NCBI RefSeq assembly: GCF_018881655.1
Contig: NZ_JACVPX010000003.1
Coordinates: 62,001 to 126,000 of the forward strand
Direction of reading: 5' to 3'
Source: Polynucleobacter sp. Tro8-14-1
Lineage (GTDB): Bacteria; Pseudomonadota; Gammaproteobacteria; Burkholderiales; Burkholderiaceae
DNA length: 64,000 nucleotides
Shown here: in pieces, positions 9,482 to 18,066 of the stretch
Layout of the letters: the number at the start of each line of letters is the position of its first letter
Numbering within the stretch: the stretch's first letter is position 1
Notes under the pieces: model-generated
The model's input: only the letters and a program-made list of their open reading frames with translations
Told to the model about the DNA's origin: nothing
Database searches by the model: none
Translations under genes and position numbers: made by a program

Positions 9482-10512
9482 TGCCGGAAACTCCTGAATC
9501 GAATCCCATTGATTATATCGATGATGAGGATTTCATCTCCCTAGATATCCCTTTGGAGATGGCTGGCGAGCGCTTGGACAAGGTGCTAGCAGGGTCTTTG
9601 CCTGATTATTCACGTAATCGCCTTAAGGCTTGGGTTGAAGCTGGCGCCGTTATGGTCGATGGAAAGGTTACTAAAGCCCGTTATTTGCTCCATGGCGGCG
9701 AGAGTGTTAAGGTTTTCCCACAGGAAATGCCCGAGCAGTTTGCCTTCAACCCTGAAGATATTCCCCTGGATGTGGTCTACGAGGATGAGGACATCATTGT
9801 GGTCAATAAGCCGCCTGGCCTCGTGGTACACCCAGCAGCGGGAAATTGGTCCGGAACCCTGTTAAATGGCCTCTTATTTTATTATCCTGAGCTCAAATCG
9901 CTCCCCAGGGCGGGAATAGTGCATCGCCTGGATAAGGACACTTCAGGCCTCATGGTCGTGGCGAGAACATCTCAAGCCCAAACCTCCCTAGTACGTCAAC
10001 TTCAAGAAAGAACGGTGGGACGTCGCTATTTGGCTTGGGTGTGGGGTGATGCCCCCAGTCAAGGCAAAGTCCTGGCTTCGGTTGGGCGTGATCAGCGAGA
10101 TCGCCTAAAGATGTCCGCAGGCAGTCCCCAAGGAAAACCAGCAGCTACTTTATTTCGACGCTTAGCCAAGGGTTTGGTTGGAGAGGCTGCTGTCACATTG
10201 TTAGAGTGTCGCCTGGAAACAGGGCGCACGCATCAGATTCGTGTTCATCTTGAATCACTCGGTTTTCCATTGGTGGGCGACCCGGTCTACCGCAAAAAGG
10301 TTCCGGGTGTAGCTAAAAATCTGTCATTTAATCGCCAGGCCTTACATGCCTTTGCTTTAAGTCTTCAACATCCGGTGAAACATGAGTTGATGACTTGGTT
10401 CCGCTTGCCACCACAGGATTTATTGGACTTATTACCGCAAGTTGGAATGAGTGACGAAGTTCTTCCGAAAGAATCTGTTGTGTTGGCCTCTATTGAAAAT
10501 GAGGCACGCTGA
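9475..10512 (+). CDS. rluD: 23S rRNA pseudouridine synthase RluD
   Basis: RluD makes pseudouridines in helix 69 of 23S rRNA (positions 1911, 1915 and 1917 in E. coli). The 345-residue protein has an N-terminal S4 RNA-binding domain (GERLDKVLAGSLPDYSRNRL, roughly residues 25-90) and the RluA-family catalytic block HRLDKDTSGLMV with the nucleophilic aspartate, then GRTHQIRVHL. The start is GTG 9475 with AAAGG upstream. The bamD | rluD-pgeF divergon is conserved in many gamma- and betaproteobacteria. The last base of its TGA stop overlaps the pgeF ATG, so the two are coupled. Confidence 0.92.
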   Translation: MALPETPESNPIDYIDDEDFISLDIPLEMAGERLDKVLAGSLPDYSRNRLKAWVEAGAVMVDGKVTKARYLLHGGESVKVFPQEMPEQFAFNPEDIPLDVVYEDEDIIVVNKPPGLVVHPAAGNWSGTLLNGLLFYYPELKSLPRAGIVHRLDKDTSGLMVVARTSQAQTSLVRQLQERTVGRRYLAWVWGDAPSQGKVLASVGRDQRDRLKMSAGSPQGKPAATLFRRLAKGLVGEAAVTLLECRLETGRTHQIRVHLESLGFPLVGDPVYRKKVPGVAKNLSFNRQALHAFALSLQHPVKHELMTWFRLPPQDLLDLLPQVGMSDEVLPKESVVLASIENEAR

Positions 10513-11273
10513 TGAGATTGGTTGCTCCTCAATGGCCCGCCCCAAAGTCGGTGCGCACAGCAGTCAGCACAAGGTTAGGCGGGGTAAGTCAAGCTCCATA
10601 TGATTCTCTAAATCTGGGCGATCATGTGGGCGACCGCGTTGAAGATGTTTTGGCCAATAGAGCTATTTTTACTAAAGACATGCCGGGTGAGCCTATCTGG
10701 TTAAAGCAGACTCACCAAACAACAGTAAGCACTCCGAAAAGTCGAGACTTAAACCGGGGGCTGGCAATTGAGGCTGATGCCTCGGTTACTAATGCTCTTG
10801 AAGAGGTCTTGGTCATCATGACGGCAGACTGCTTGCCAGTGTTATTTACTAACTCCAAAGGGACTGCCGTTGGTGCTGCACATGCTGGCTGGAGGGGTCT
10901 TTGTGCTGGAATTCTGGAAAATACGATTACTGAGTTGCTCAAAATTTCTGATGGATCCACTGCGGCAGACTTCATGGCTTGGCTAGGACCAGCAATTGGA
11001 CCTGAATCATTTGAGGTTGGAGAGGATGTTGTGAAGTCATTTCAAGATTCCGGCTTTCCTGTTCCAAAAAATGCATTCACAGAAATACCTCATAAACCTG
11101 GAAAGTTTCTTGCAGATATCTACCTGTTGGCACGAGCACGTTTAGAGGCTTGTGACGTAAAAATGATTTTCGGTGGCGAATACTGCACTGTTCGAGATCA
11201 GCACCAGTTTTTTTCTTACCGTCGTGATGGCAAGACTGGAAGATTTGCCTCAGCTATCTGGATTGAAAAATAG
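10512..11273 (+). CDS. pgeF: Purine nucleoside phosphorylase/laccase-domain protein PgeF (YfiH)
   Basis: This 253-residue protein is a CNF1/YfiH-fold enzyme. YfiH-family proteins hydrolyse mis-incorporated L-Ser linkages in peptidoglycan precursors (PgeF), and relatives act on purine nucleosides. Visible zinc-site blocks are VIMTADCLPVLF (cysteine), AAHAGWRGLCAG (histidine), and the final DQHQFFSYRRDGKTGR where the second His and the closing arginines lie. The length is normal. It overlaps the rluD stop by one base and is the operon's last gene; a palindrome-rich 116-base interval separates it from phaC. Confidence 0.88.
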   Translation: MRLVAPQWPAPKSVRTAVSTRLGGVSQAPYDSLNLGDHVGDRVEDVLANRAIFTKDMPGEPIWLKQTHQTTVSTPKSRDLNRGLAIEADASVTNALEEVLVIMTADCLPVLFTNSKGTAVGAAHAGWRGLCAGILENTITELLKISDGSTAADFMAWLGPAIGPESFEVGEDVVKSFQDSGFPVPKNAFTEIPHKPGKFLADIYLLARARLEACDVKMIFGGEYCTVRDQHQFFSYRRDGKTGRFASAIWIEK

Positions 11274-11276
11274 CTT

Positions 11277-11314
11277 GTGCACAAAAGCATGCGGGTTAGT
11301 ACTAGCCCGTGCAC
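11277..11314. promoter_or_regulatory. Palindrome and paired GTGCAC repeats upstream of phaC
   Basis: GTGCAC occurs at 11277-11282 and again at 11309-11314, 32 bases apart. Between and partly overlapping them is an 18-base palindrome at 11292-11309 (CGGGTTAGTACTAGCCCG), perfect except for one T/G pair. It has no loop and no T tail, so it looks more like a protein-binding site than a terminator. PhaR or another regulator of phaC is a candidate ligand (inference). Confidence 0.45.
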
Positions 11315-11389
11315 CAAGCTAGGGTTATTGCGTATAACTCTATAGTGCTTAAGGGCGGAGAATGTCTCTAATTAATTGAAGAGACTACT

Positions 11390-13024
11390 ATGTTTGCAGG
11401 CATGAATACCGGTGCAACACCATCTTTGGCACCGCATCATATGGCGCTAATTCCACCAGAGCGTTTATCTGAAATCCAGAAAGAATATTTCACGGAGTTG
11501 GCACACATTGCCACTAACCCTGAGGCCATTGAAGTTAAAGATCGCCGTTTTGCGGGGAAGGCTTGGCACTCATCCTGGAGCAAAGTGATTGCTGCAACCT
11601 ATTTGCTTAACTCTAAACATCTGATGGCATTGGCCAACGCAGTAGATGCAGATGAGAAGCAAAAGCAAAAAATTCTGTTTACTACTGAGCAAATGATTGA
11701 TGCGCTTTCGCCATCAAACTTTATAGCGACTAATCCAGAAGTATTGGAAAGCATTATTAGCTCCCAAGGGCAATCTATTCAAAAAGGGATTGTGAATTTG
11801 TTGGGAGATATGAAAAAAGGTAAGGTCTCTCAAACAGATGAATCTGCTTTTGAAGTGGGCAAAAATATTGCCACTACAGAAGGTCATGTGGTATTTCGTA
11901 ATGAGTTATTCGAGCTAATTCAATACACGCCATTAACAGAGCAAGTATTTGAACGCCCTTATTTAATGGTGCCACCATGCATCAATAAGTATTACATTCT
12001 CGATTTACAGCCTGACAACTCTGTAGTACGCCATATGGTGAGCCAAGGTCATACCGTGTTCTTGGTCTCCTGGAAGAACCCAGATGCTTCCATGGCGGAA
12101 GTAAGTTGGGATGATTACGTAGGTAAGGGCGTTATCAAAGCAATTGAAGTCGTAAAAGAAATCGGCGATACCGAGCAAATTAATATCTTAGGGTTCTGCG
12201 TTGGCGGCACCTTAACTAGCTCTGCATTAGCCGTGCTGGCAGCCCGTAACGAGCACCCAGCAGCAAGCTTGACGCTCCTAACCACTTTATTGGATTTCAC
12301 GGATACCGGAATTCTCGATGTCTTTATCGATGAAGGTATGGTGGAGATGCGCGAGAACTCTATTGGTGGTAAAGGTGGCAAGTACGGCATGATGTCAGGC
12401 CTTGATTTGGGCAACACCTTTTCATTCTTGCGACCCAATGATTTGGTATGGAACTACGTAGTGGAGAACTATCTCAAAGGCAACTCACCACCCCCATTTG
12501 ATTTACTGTATTGGAACGGCGACTCCACCAATCTTCCTGGTGCAATGTACTGCTGGTATCTGCGCCACACTTATTTGCAAAATGATTTAGTCAAGCCTGG
12601 CAAAGTAAAAATTTGCGGTGAAAAAGTAGATCTCGGAAAAATCAATTGCCCCGCCTATATTTATGCATCGCAAGAAGATCATATTGTTCCGTGGCAATCT
12701 GCTTATGAATCAACTCATCTTCTCAAAGGTAAGAATCACTTTGTATTAGGTGCGTCTGGACATATTGCAGGGGTGATTAATCCTCCGGCAAAAAATAAGC
12801 GCTATTACTTTGAAAATAACGAGATTGCTCCAACAGCCCAGGAGTGGCTAGAGGGTGCAAAACAAATACCAGGCAGTTGGTGGCCTGATTACACCAAATG
12901 GCTTGAGCAATTTGGTGGTGCAAAGAAAGCAGCAAGTACTACTTTTGGAAATACAAAATACAAAAAAATGGAAGCAGCACCTGGTGTGTATGTAAAAGAA
13001 AAAGCAACACCGGAACTCAACTAA
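11390..13024 (+). CDS. phaC: Class I poly(3-hydroxyalkanoate) synthase
   Basis: PhaC polymerises (R)-3-hydroxyacyl-CoA into PHA on the granule surface. The 544-residue protein has the N-terminal PhaC domain and an alpha/beta-hydrolase core. The nucleophile lies in the lipase-like box GFCVGGT, the catalytic aspartate is in the EDHIVPW segment, and the histidine is in GASGHIAGVINPP. Length and one-chain layout place it in class I (short-chain monomers). ATG 11390 is used; ATG 11402 is possible. phaB follows 32 bases downstream, and phaR comes next. A phaA gene is not adjacent, unlike the phaCAB order of Cupriavidus. Confidence 0.95.
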   Translation: MFAGMNTGATPSLAPHHMALIPPERLSEIQKEYFTELAHIATNPEAIEVKDRRFAGKAWHSSWSKVIAATYLLNSKHLMALANAVDADEKQKQKILFTTEQMIDALSPSNFIATNPEVLESIISSQGQSIQKGIVNLLGDMKKGKVSQTDESAFEVGKNIATTEGHVVFRNELFELIQYTPLTEQVFERPYLMVPPCINKYYILDLQPDNSVVRHMVSQGHTVFLVSWKNPDASMAEVSWDDYVGKGVIKAIEVVKEIGDTEQINILGFCVGGTLTSSALAVLAARNEHPAASLTLLTTLLDFTDTGILDVFIDEGMVEMRENSIGGKGGKYGMMSGLDLGNTFSFLRPNDLVWNYVVENYLKGNSPPPFDLLYWNGDSTNLPGAMYCWYLRHTYLQNDLVKPGKVKICGEKVDLGKINCPAYIYASQEDHIVPWQSAYESTHLLKGKNHFVLGASGHIAGVINPPAKNKRYYFENNEIAPTAQEWLEGAKQIPGSWWPDYTKWLEQFGGAKKAASTTFGNTKYKKMEAAPGVYVKEKATPELN

Positions 13025-13056
13025 TAATTAACGAAGGTTTTAAAAAGGGGAAAGTA

Positions 13057-13797
13057 ATGTCTCAAAAAGTCGCATATGTAACTGGTGGTATGGGTGGTAT
13101 TGGTACCGGCATCTGTCAACGTCTGGCTAAAGATGGCTTTAAAGTGATTGCAGGCTGCGGTCCAAATTCTCCGCGTAAAGATCGCTGGATTGGTGAGCAA
13201 AAAGCCTTGGGTTATGACTTTATCGCTTCTGAGGGTAATGTTTCCGATTGGGATAGTACGGTTGCAGCCTTTGAAAAGGTTAAGGCTGAAGTGGGTCGCG
13301 TAGACGTATTGGTAAATAACGCCGGCATTACCCGTGACAGCGTTTTCCGCAAAATGACCCCAGACGCATGGAAAGCTGTGATTGATACCAATCTGAATTC
13401 CTTGTTTAACGTTACCAAACAAGTGATTGACGGTATGGTTGAAAACAACTGGGGCCGGATTATTAATATTTCTTCTGTAAACGGTCAAAAAGGCCAGTTT
13501 GGTCAGGCGAACTATTCGACTGCAAAGGCAGGTCTGCACGGCTTTACTATGGCCCTAGCTCAAGAAGTTGCCACTAAGGGCGTTACTGTAAATACGGTAT
13601 CCCCTGGTTATATCGGCACTGATATGGTTAAAGCCATCCGCGAAGACGTCCTAGAAAAGATCGTTTCTGGCATTCCAGTCAAGCGCTTGGGCACTCCCGA
13701 AGAGATAGCCTCTATCTGCTGCTGGATTGCTTCTGAAGATGGTGGCTATGCAACTGGTGCAGACTTTTCCTTAAACGGCGGTATCCACACTGGTTAA
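13057..13797 (+). CDS. phaB: Acetoacetyl-CoA reductase (NADPH)
   Basis: PhaB reduces acetoacetyl-CoA to (R)-3-hydroxybutyryl-CoA, the PhaC substrate. The 246-residue short-chain dehydrogenase has the cofactor loop GGMGGIGTGIC, the NNAGITRD strand, the catalytic serine in NISSVNGQKGQFGQ and the YSTAK tyrosine/lysine pair. The GQKGQFGQ stretch after the serine is characteristic of PhaB rather than FabG. A good ribosome site (AAAAGGGGAAAG) lies ahead of ATG 13057. It forms an operon with phaC. Three bases after its stop starts a TTGCA-C-TGCAA inverted repeat that may regulate phaR. Confidence 0.95.
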   Translation: MSQKVAYVTGGMGGIGTGICQRLAKDGFKVIAGCGPNSPRKDRWIGEQKALGYDFIASEGNVSDWDSTVAAFEKVKAEVGRVDVLVNNAGITRDSVFRKMTPDAWKAVIDTNLNSLFNVTKQVIDGMVENNWGRIINISSVNGQKGQFGQANYSTAKAGLHGFTMALAQEVATKGVTVNTVSPGYIGTDMVKAIREDVLEKIVSGIPVKRLGTPEEIASICCWIASEDGGYATGADFSLNGGIHTG

Positions 13798-13799
13798 TA

Positions 13800-13906
13800 T
13801 TGCACTGCAACAATTAATTCAGTATTTGAAGTACATGCAGTACGCAACACAGCGTATTTACCTTTTGGTCAACTTAAGGCTAAACTACGCTGATGTTGCG
13901 ATGCAG
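13800..13906. promoter_or_regulatory. TTGC/TGCA elements between phaB and phaR (candidate PhaR operators)
   Basis: Three related half-palindromic elements lie here: TTGCACTGCAA at 13800-13810 (perfect 5+1+5 inverted repeat), TGCAGTACGCAA at 13836-13847 (its complement is TTGCGTACTGCA), and TTGCGATGCAG at 13896-13906, only 20 bases before the phaR start. PhaR proteins are known to bind TGC-rich sites and repress their own gene; linking these sites to PhaR is inference. Confidence 0.5.
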
Positions 13907-13925
13907 TAAATAGTAAGGAAAATAC

Positions 13926-14486
13926 ATGGTTACCCGCGCTAAACGAGCTGGCGAAGATCGGCTCATCAAGAAGTATCCGAATCGTCGTCTCTACGATACC
14001 CAGACAAGTACATATGTCACGCTATCTGACATCAAAAACTTAGTTATGGCCAATGAAGTATTCAAAGTGGTCGATGCTAAAACTGAAGAAGATTTAACGC
14101 GCAACATCTTGCTGCAAATCATTCTTGAGGAAGAGGCTGGTGGCGCACCAGTGTTCTCTTCACAAATGCTCTCTCAAATCATTCGCTTTTATGGAAACTC
14201 CATGCAAGGTTTGATGGGAAATTATCTTGAAAAGACCATGCAATCGTTTGTAGATATCCACAATAAGCTTGGTGATCAAACAAAGGGTCTTGGTGCTGGT
14301 AGTACGCCAGAGGCTTGGTCACAAATGATGAATCTCCAAAACCCGCTGATGCAAGGTTTGATGGGTAACTACATGGAGCAAAGCAAAGATCTCTTTATCA
14401 AAATGCAAGAGCAGGTACAAGGCTCACAGAATATCTTTGGAAATTTTCCATTTACCCCTCAGTCCAATAAACCTGAAAAAGAATAG
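13926..14486 (+). CDS. phaR: PHA synthesis transcriptional regulator PhaR
   Basis: PhaR represses phasin and PHA genes and is titrated off DNA by binding PHA granules. The 186-residue protein has the diagnostic PHB/PHA-accumulation DNA-binding domain at residues 10-70 ([21 protein letters not shown] begins it, of which the YPNRRLYDT core is the hallmark), a second PHB-accumulation domain near residues 75-115, and a methionine/glutamine-rich tail. It lies 128 bases after phaB, with three candidate operators in that gap. AAGGAA stands just ahead of ATG 13926. The next gene, rimO, begins two bases after its stop. Confidence 0.93.
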   Translation: MVTRAKRAGEDRLIKKYPNRRLYDTQTSTYVTLSDIKNLVMANEVFKVVDAKTEEDLTRNILLQIILEEEAGGAPVFSSQMLSQIIRFYGNSMQGLMGNYLEKTMQSFVDIHNKLGDQTKGLGAGSTPEAWSQMMNLQNPLMQGLMGNYMEQSKDLFIKMQEQVQGSQNIFGNFPFTPQSNKPEKE

Positions 14487-14488
14487 TT

Positions 14489-15847
14489 GTGGCCGGGAAA
14501 ATTGGATTTGTATCCTTAGGGTGCCCTAAGGCACTTGTAGACTCTGAACTTATCCTGACGCAATTGAGCGCTGAGGGATATGAGACCGCCAAGGATTACT
14601 CTGGCGCCGATCTTGTAGTTGTGAATACCTGTGGCTTCATTGACTCAGCCGTAGAGGAGAGTCTTTCGGCTATTGGCGAGGCTCTCGCTGAAAATGGCAA
14701 AGTCATTGTGACTGGTTGTCTAGGCGCCAGAAAAAATGCCGACGGCAATGATCTTATCTCGAGCATTCATCCTAAGGTCCTCGCTGTTACTGGGCCTCAT
14801 GCTACCGACGAGGTAATGCAAGCCATTCATTTGCATCTACCTAAACCGCATGATCCATTCACTGATTTAGTTCCCCCGGCTGGCGTCAAACTGACACCAA
14901 AGCATTACGCCTACCTCAAAATTAGTGAAGGCTGCAACCATCGTTGTACTTTCTGCATCATTCCCAATATGCGTGGTGATTTAGTTTCACGGCCGATTGG
15001 TGAAGTGTTGCTTGAGGCTAAAAGATTGTTTGAGTCTGGCGTAAAAGAGTTACTAGTTGTCTCACAAGACACCAGCGCCTATGGTGTTGATATTCAATAT
15101 CGCACTGGCTTTTGGGATGGCAAACCAGTCAAAACGAAAATGTTTGATTTGGTAAATGCTTTAAATCAAATTGCTCGCGAGCATCAGGCTTGGGTGCGAT
15201 TGCATTATGTTTATCCCTACCCGCATGTGGATGATATGTTGCCTTTGATGGCCGAGTTTTCGGAAAATGGTTATGGTGTTCTACCGTACTTGGACATTCC
15301 ATTGCAGCATTCCCACCCAGATGTTCTCAAGCGCATGAAGCGTCCTGCGAGTGGTGAGAAGAATTTGGAGCGCATCTTAGCGTGGCGCGAAGCTTGTCCT
15401 GATTTAGTTATTCGCAGCACCTTTATTGCAGGCTTTCCTGGAGAAACTGAAGAAGAGTTTGCACACCTTCTTAATTTCTTGGATGAGGCGCAAATTGATC
15501 GCGCTGGCTGTTTTGCATATTCACCCGTTGAGGGTGCTACAGCAAACCAATTGGATAACCCAATTCCTTCTGAAATTAGAGAAGAGCGGCGCGCCAGGTT
15601 TATGGCTAAAGCCGAAGATATTTCAATAAAACGGCTTGCTAAAAAAATAGGCAAGCGTGTTCAGGTCATCATTGATCGGGTAGATCAGTCTGGTGGAATT
15701 GGCAGAACGATTGGCGATGCCCCAGAAATTGATGGTCTAGTGAGGGTTTTGCCTCCTAGCAAGCCCTCTAAGCGCTATCGTGCCGGTGAAATCATCAAGG
15801 CTACTGTAAATAGCTCCCAAGGGCATGACCTAATAGCCGAAACTTGA
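14489..15847 (+). CDS. rimO: Ribosomal protein S12 methylthiotransferase RimO
   Basis: RimO is a radical-SAM enzyme with two 4Fe-4S clusters that methylthiolates Asp88 of ribosomal protein S12. The 452-residue product has the UPF0004 domain ([17 protein letters not shown]; cysteines at SLGCP, NTCGF and TGCLG), the radical SAM motif CNHRCTFC, a TIM-barrel core, and a C-terminal TRAM domain. GTG 14489 is the start, two bases after the phaR stop, and the protein aligns with the family from its first residues. Its position inserted between PHA genes is unrelated functionally, but it may be cotranscribed with phaR. Confidence 0.94.
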   Translation: MAGKIGFVSLGCPKALVDSELILTQLSAEGYETAKDYSGADLVVVNTCGFIDSAVEESLSAIGEALAENGKVIVTGCLGARKNADGNDLISSIHPKVLAVTGPHATDEVMQAIHLHLPKPHDPFTDLVPPAGVKLTPKHYAYLKISEGCNHRCTFCIIPNMRGDLVSRPIGEVLLEAKRLFESGVKELLVVSQDTSAYGVDIQYRTGFWDGKPVKTKMFDLVNALNQIAREHQAWVRLHYVYPYPHVDDMLPLMAEFSENGYGVLPYLDIPLQHSHPDVLKRMKRPASGEKNLERILAWREACPDLVIRSTFIAGFPGETEEEFAHLLNFLDEAQIDRAGCFAYSPVEGATANQLDNPIPSEIREERRARFMAKAEDISIKRLAKKIGKRVQVIIDRVDQSGGIGRTIGDAPEIDGLVRVLPPSKPSKRYRAGEIIKATVNSSQGHDLIAET

Positions 15848-15928
15848 CGAATGCAATAAAACTGATAGTTGGATTACTTATTTAGTACAAAGTCAGCCTA
15901 TTAATTGGGCTTAGCAAAGGGGATTAAT

Positions 15929-17113
15929 ATGAGTCGTGATGTCGTTGTCTTAAGTGCAGTTCGTTCCGCAATTGGCACCTTTAATGGCGCTCTCAGTAGT
16001 TTTGAGCCTTCCGAGCTCGGCGGTATCGTGATGAAAGAGGCGGTAGCACGTTCAGGCGTAGATCCTGCTTTGATTAATTACATTACTGTGGGCAACACCA
16101 TTCCTACAGATAGCCGCTATGGTTATGTAGCACGGGTTGCATCTATCCAGGCTGGCCTGCCAATGGAATCAGTGGCAATGGCATTAAATCGTTTGTGTAG
16201 CTCTGGCTTGCAAGCAATTGTTACAACCGCACAGCAAATTATGTTGGGCGATTGTGACTATGGCATTGGTGGTGGCGTGGAAGTAATGTCCCGTGGCATG
16301 TATGGCTCTCCAGCGATGCGCAGTGGTGCACGCATGGGCGATACCAAAATGATCGACTTGATGGTTGGTATTTTGACTGACCCATTTGGTGTTGGTCATA
16401 TGGGCGTTACAGCAGAAAATCTTGTTGAAAAATGGAAGTTAACACGTGATGAGCAAGATGCTCTAGCCGTTGAATCGCATCGTCGTGCCGCCAATGCAAT
16501 TAAAGAAGGTCGCTTTAAATCTCAGATCGTGCCAATCACTATTAAAACTCGTAAGGGTGATGTAGTGTTTGATACCGACGAGCATGTGAAGCCTGAAACT
16601 ACGATGGAAACGCTTGCCAAGATGAAGGCAGTGTTCAAAAAAGAGGGTGGTTCCGTAACGGCTGGTAATGCATCAGGCATTAATGATGGTGCCGCATTCT
16701 TTGTATTGGCTGATGCTGAAACTGCAAAGAAAGCCGGTCATAAGCCTATCGCTCGCTTGGTGTCTTATGCAGTTGCTGGTGTTCCAAACCACATCATGGG
16801 TGAAGGCCCAATTCCTGCAACCAAATTAGCTCTTGAGCGCGCCGGTCTGAAATTGGATCAAATGGACGTAATTGAGTCTAACGAGGCTTTTGCTGCACAA
16901 GCGTTGGCTGTTACTAAAGGTTTGGGTTTAGATCCAGCCAAGACTAACGTCAACGGTGGTGCAATCGCTTTGGGTCACCCAATTGGCTGTTCTGGCGCTG
17001 CGATTGCTACTAAGGCAATCCATGAGTTACACCGCGTTCAAGGTAAATATGCTTTGGTAACAATGTGTATTGGTGGTGGACAAGGTATCGCTACTATTTT
17101 TGAGCGACTATAA
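15929..17113 (+). CDS. Acetyl-CoA acetyltransferase (beta-ketothiolase, BktB-like)
   Basis: This thiolase condenses two acetyl-CoA, or acetyl-CoA with propionyl-CoA, to start PHA monomer synthesis, or cleaves 3-ketoacyl-CoA. The 394-residue protein has the acyl-cysteine in NRLCSSGLQAI, the histidine in ALGHPIGCSGA and the second cysteine in TMCIGGGQGIA. The stretch GARMGDTKMIDLMVG and HMGVTAENLVEKW resemble Cupriavidus BktB (from memory) more than PhaA. ATG 15929 is preceded by AAAGGGG at 15916-15922; an upstream in-frame ATG-equivalent at 15905 lies before this site. It stands 81 bases after rimO. Its proximity to phaCB-phaR supports a PHA role, but fatty acid oxidation is possible. Confidence 0.88.
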   Translation: MSRDVVVLSAVRSAIGTFNGALSSFEPSELGGIVMKEAVARSGVDPALINYITVGNTIPTDSRYGYVARVASIQAGLPMESVAMALNRLCSSGLQAIVTTAQQIMLGDCDYGIGGGVEVMSRGMYGSPAMRSGARMGDTKMIDLMVGILTDPFGVGHMGVTAENLVEKWKLTRDEQDALAVESHRRAANAIKEGRFKSQIVPITIKTRKGDVVFDTDEHVKPETTMETLAKMKAVFKKEGGSVTAGNASGINDGAAFFVLADAETAKKAGHKPIARLVSYAVAGVPNHIMGEGPIPATKLALERAGLKLDQMDVIESNEAFAAQALAVTKGLGLDPAKTNVNGGAIALGHPIGCSGAAIATKAIHELHRVQGKYALVTMCIGGGQGIATIFERL

Positions 17114-17130
17114 ACATAGACGCATAACTA

Positions 17131-17165
17131 TTACCCTGATCTCTTGGGTAAAAGCTTAAGAGATC
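17131..17165. terminator. Nested hairpins between thiolase and serB (possible terminator)
   Basis: TGATCTCTT (17137-17145) pairs with AAGAGATCA (17157-17165), nine base pairs. A second pair, TTACCC (17131-17136) with GGGTAA (17146-17151), overlaps it, so the two folds exclude each other. Neither has a T tail, so termination is uncertain. The second arm lies in the end of serB. Confidence 0.4.
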
Positions 17166-18046
17166 AGTAGTAAAGCAGCATCTAAGCTGACTCGGTCGAA
17201 AGCCGCGTCGGCTTTTTCTTTGACAACAGGCTTTGCTTGGTAAGCAACGCTGATGCCTGAGCCATTCATCATTATCAGATCATTGGCACCATCACCCATG
17301 GTGATGGCATTCGCTTTTGTGCAGCCAAGGCGAGCACAAGCTTCGTCTAGATGGGCGGCCTTCGCTGCGCCATCGACAATGTCGCCAAGAACCTTGCCGG
17401 TAAGCTTGCCATCGATGATTTCTAGCGTATTCGCCTGAGATTGCTTGAAGCCAAGCTCTTGACGTAATTTTTCAGTAAAGAAAGTAAAGCCGCCTGAGAC
17501 AAGCAGGGTGTACAAACCACGTTCATGAGCCCCGGCTAAAAGTTCTACTGCTCCTGGGTTGGGTCGTAAGCGCTCTCGATAAACAGATTCAAGTGCATCA
17601 GCATGTACGCCTTCTAAAAGAGCAACTCGCCTTCTTAAACTTTCTTTAAAGTCTTTGATTTCACCACGCATAGTAGCTTCGGTAATTTCAGCTACAGCGG
17701 ACTTCTTGCCTGTGAAATCAGCAATCTCATCAATGCATTCAATATTAATCAACGTTGAATCCATATCCATTGCTAGTACACGAATGTCTTGTGGCAATAG
17801 ATTTGGCTTTAGAAAGCACAGATCGGCATTAAAGCTTGCTGCAATAGTTCGCAGTTGCTCACGTTGAGTTGTATCCAGATGGGCACTTGATTCAAAACGC
17901 TCGGAGTAATAGCTCCCGTTGCTGGTTTGGCCGCCGCTAGAGTGCAGTGAAATGCCAAACTTTAAGGCCTGATCTTTTAATGAAAATACGAGCTTATCAG
18001 CAATAGGCTCTCTAGACAGGGCAACAAGAACTTGGTAATTGGGCAT
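17156..18046 (-). CDS. serB: Phosphoserine phosphatase
   Basis: SerB hydrolyses phosphoserine to serine, the last step of serine synthesis. The 296-residue protein has an N-terminal ACT-like domain (about 1-90) and a HAD phosphatase core: nucleophile motif MDMDSTLINIECIDEIAD (DxDST), motif II LVSGGFTFF, and motif IV GDGANDLIMM. Length is typical of the ACT-containing SerB. It runs convergent with the thiolase gene and starts 20 bases after the end of mfd on the same strand, so it may be read from the mfd promoter. Confidence 0.93.
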   Translation of the reverse strand: MPNYQVLVALSREPIADKLVFSLKDQALKFGISLHSSGGQTSNGSYYSERFESSAHLDTTQREQLRTIAASFNADLCFLKPNLLPQDIRVLAMDMDSTLINIECIDEIADFTGKKSAVAEITEATMRGEIKDFKESLRRRVALLEGVHADALESVYRERLRPNPGAVELLAGAHERGLYTLLVSGGFTFFTEKLRQELGFKQSQANTLEIIDGKLTGKVLGDIVDGAAKAAHLDEACARLGCTKANAITMGDGANDLIMMNGSGISVAYQAKPVVKEKADAAFDRVSLDAALLLIS

Positions 18047-18066
18047 GTCTTAATAATATCGGATTG

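Noticed and set aside
13021..13539. 172-residue minus-strand open frame over phaB
   Set aside because: The opposite strand encodes a perfect acetoacetyl-CoA reductase; the antisense product is His/Thr/Asn-rich without domains.
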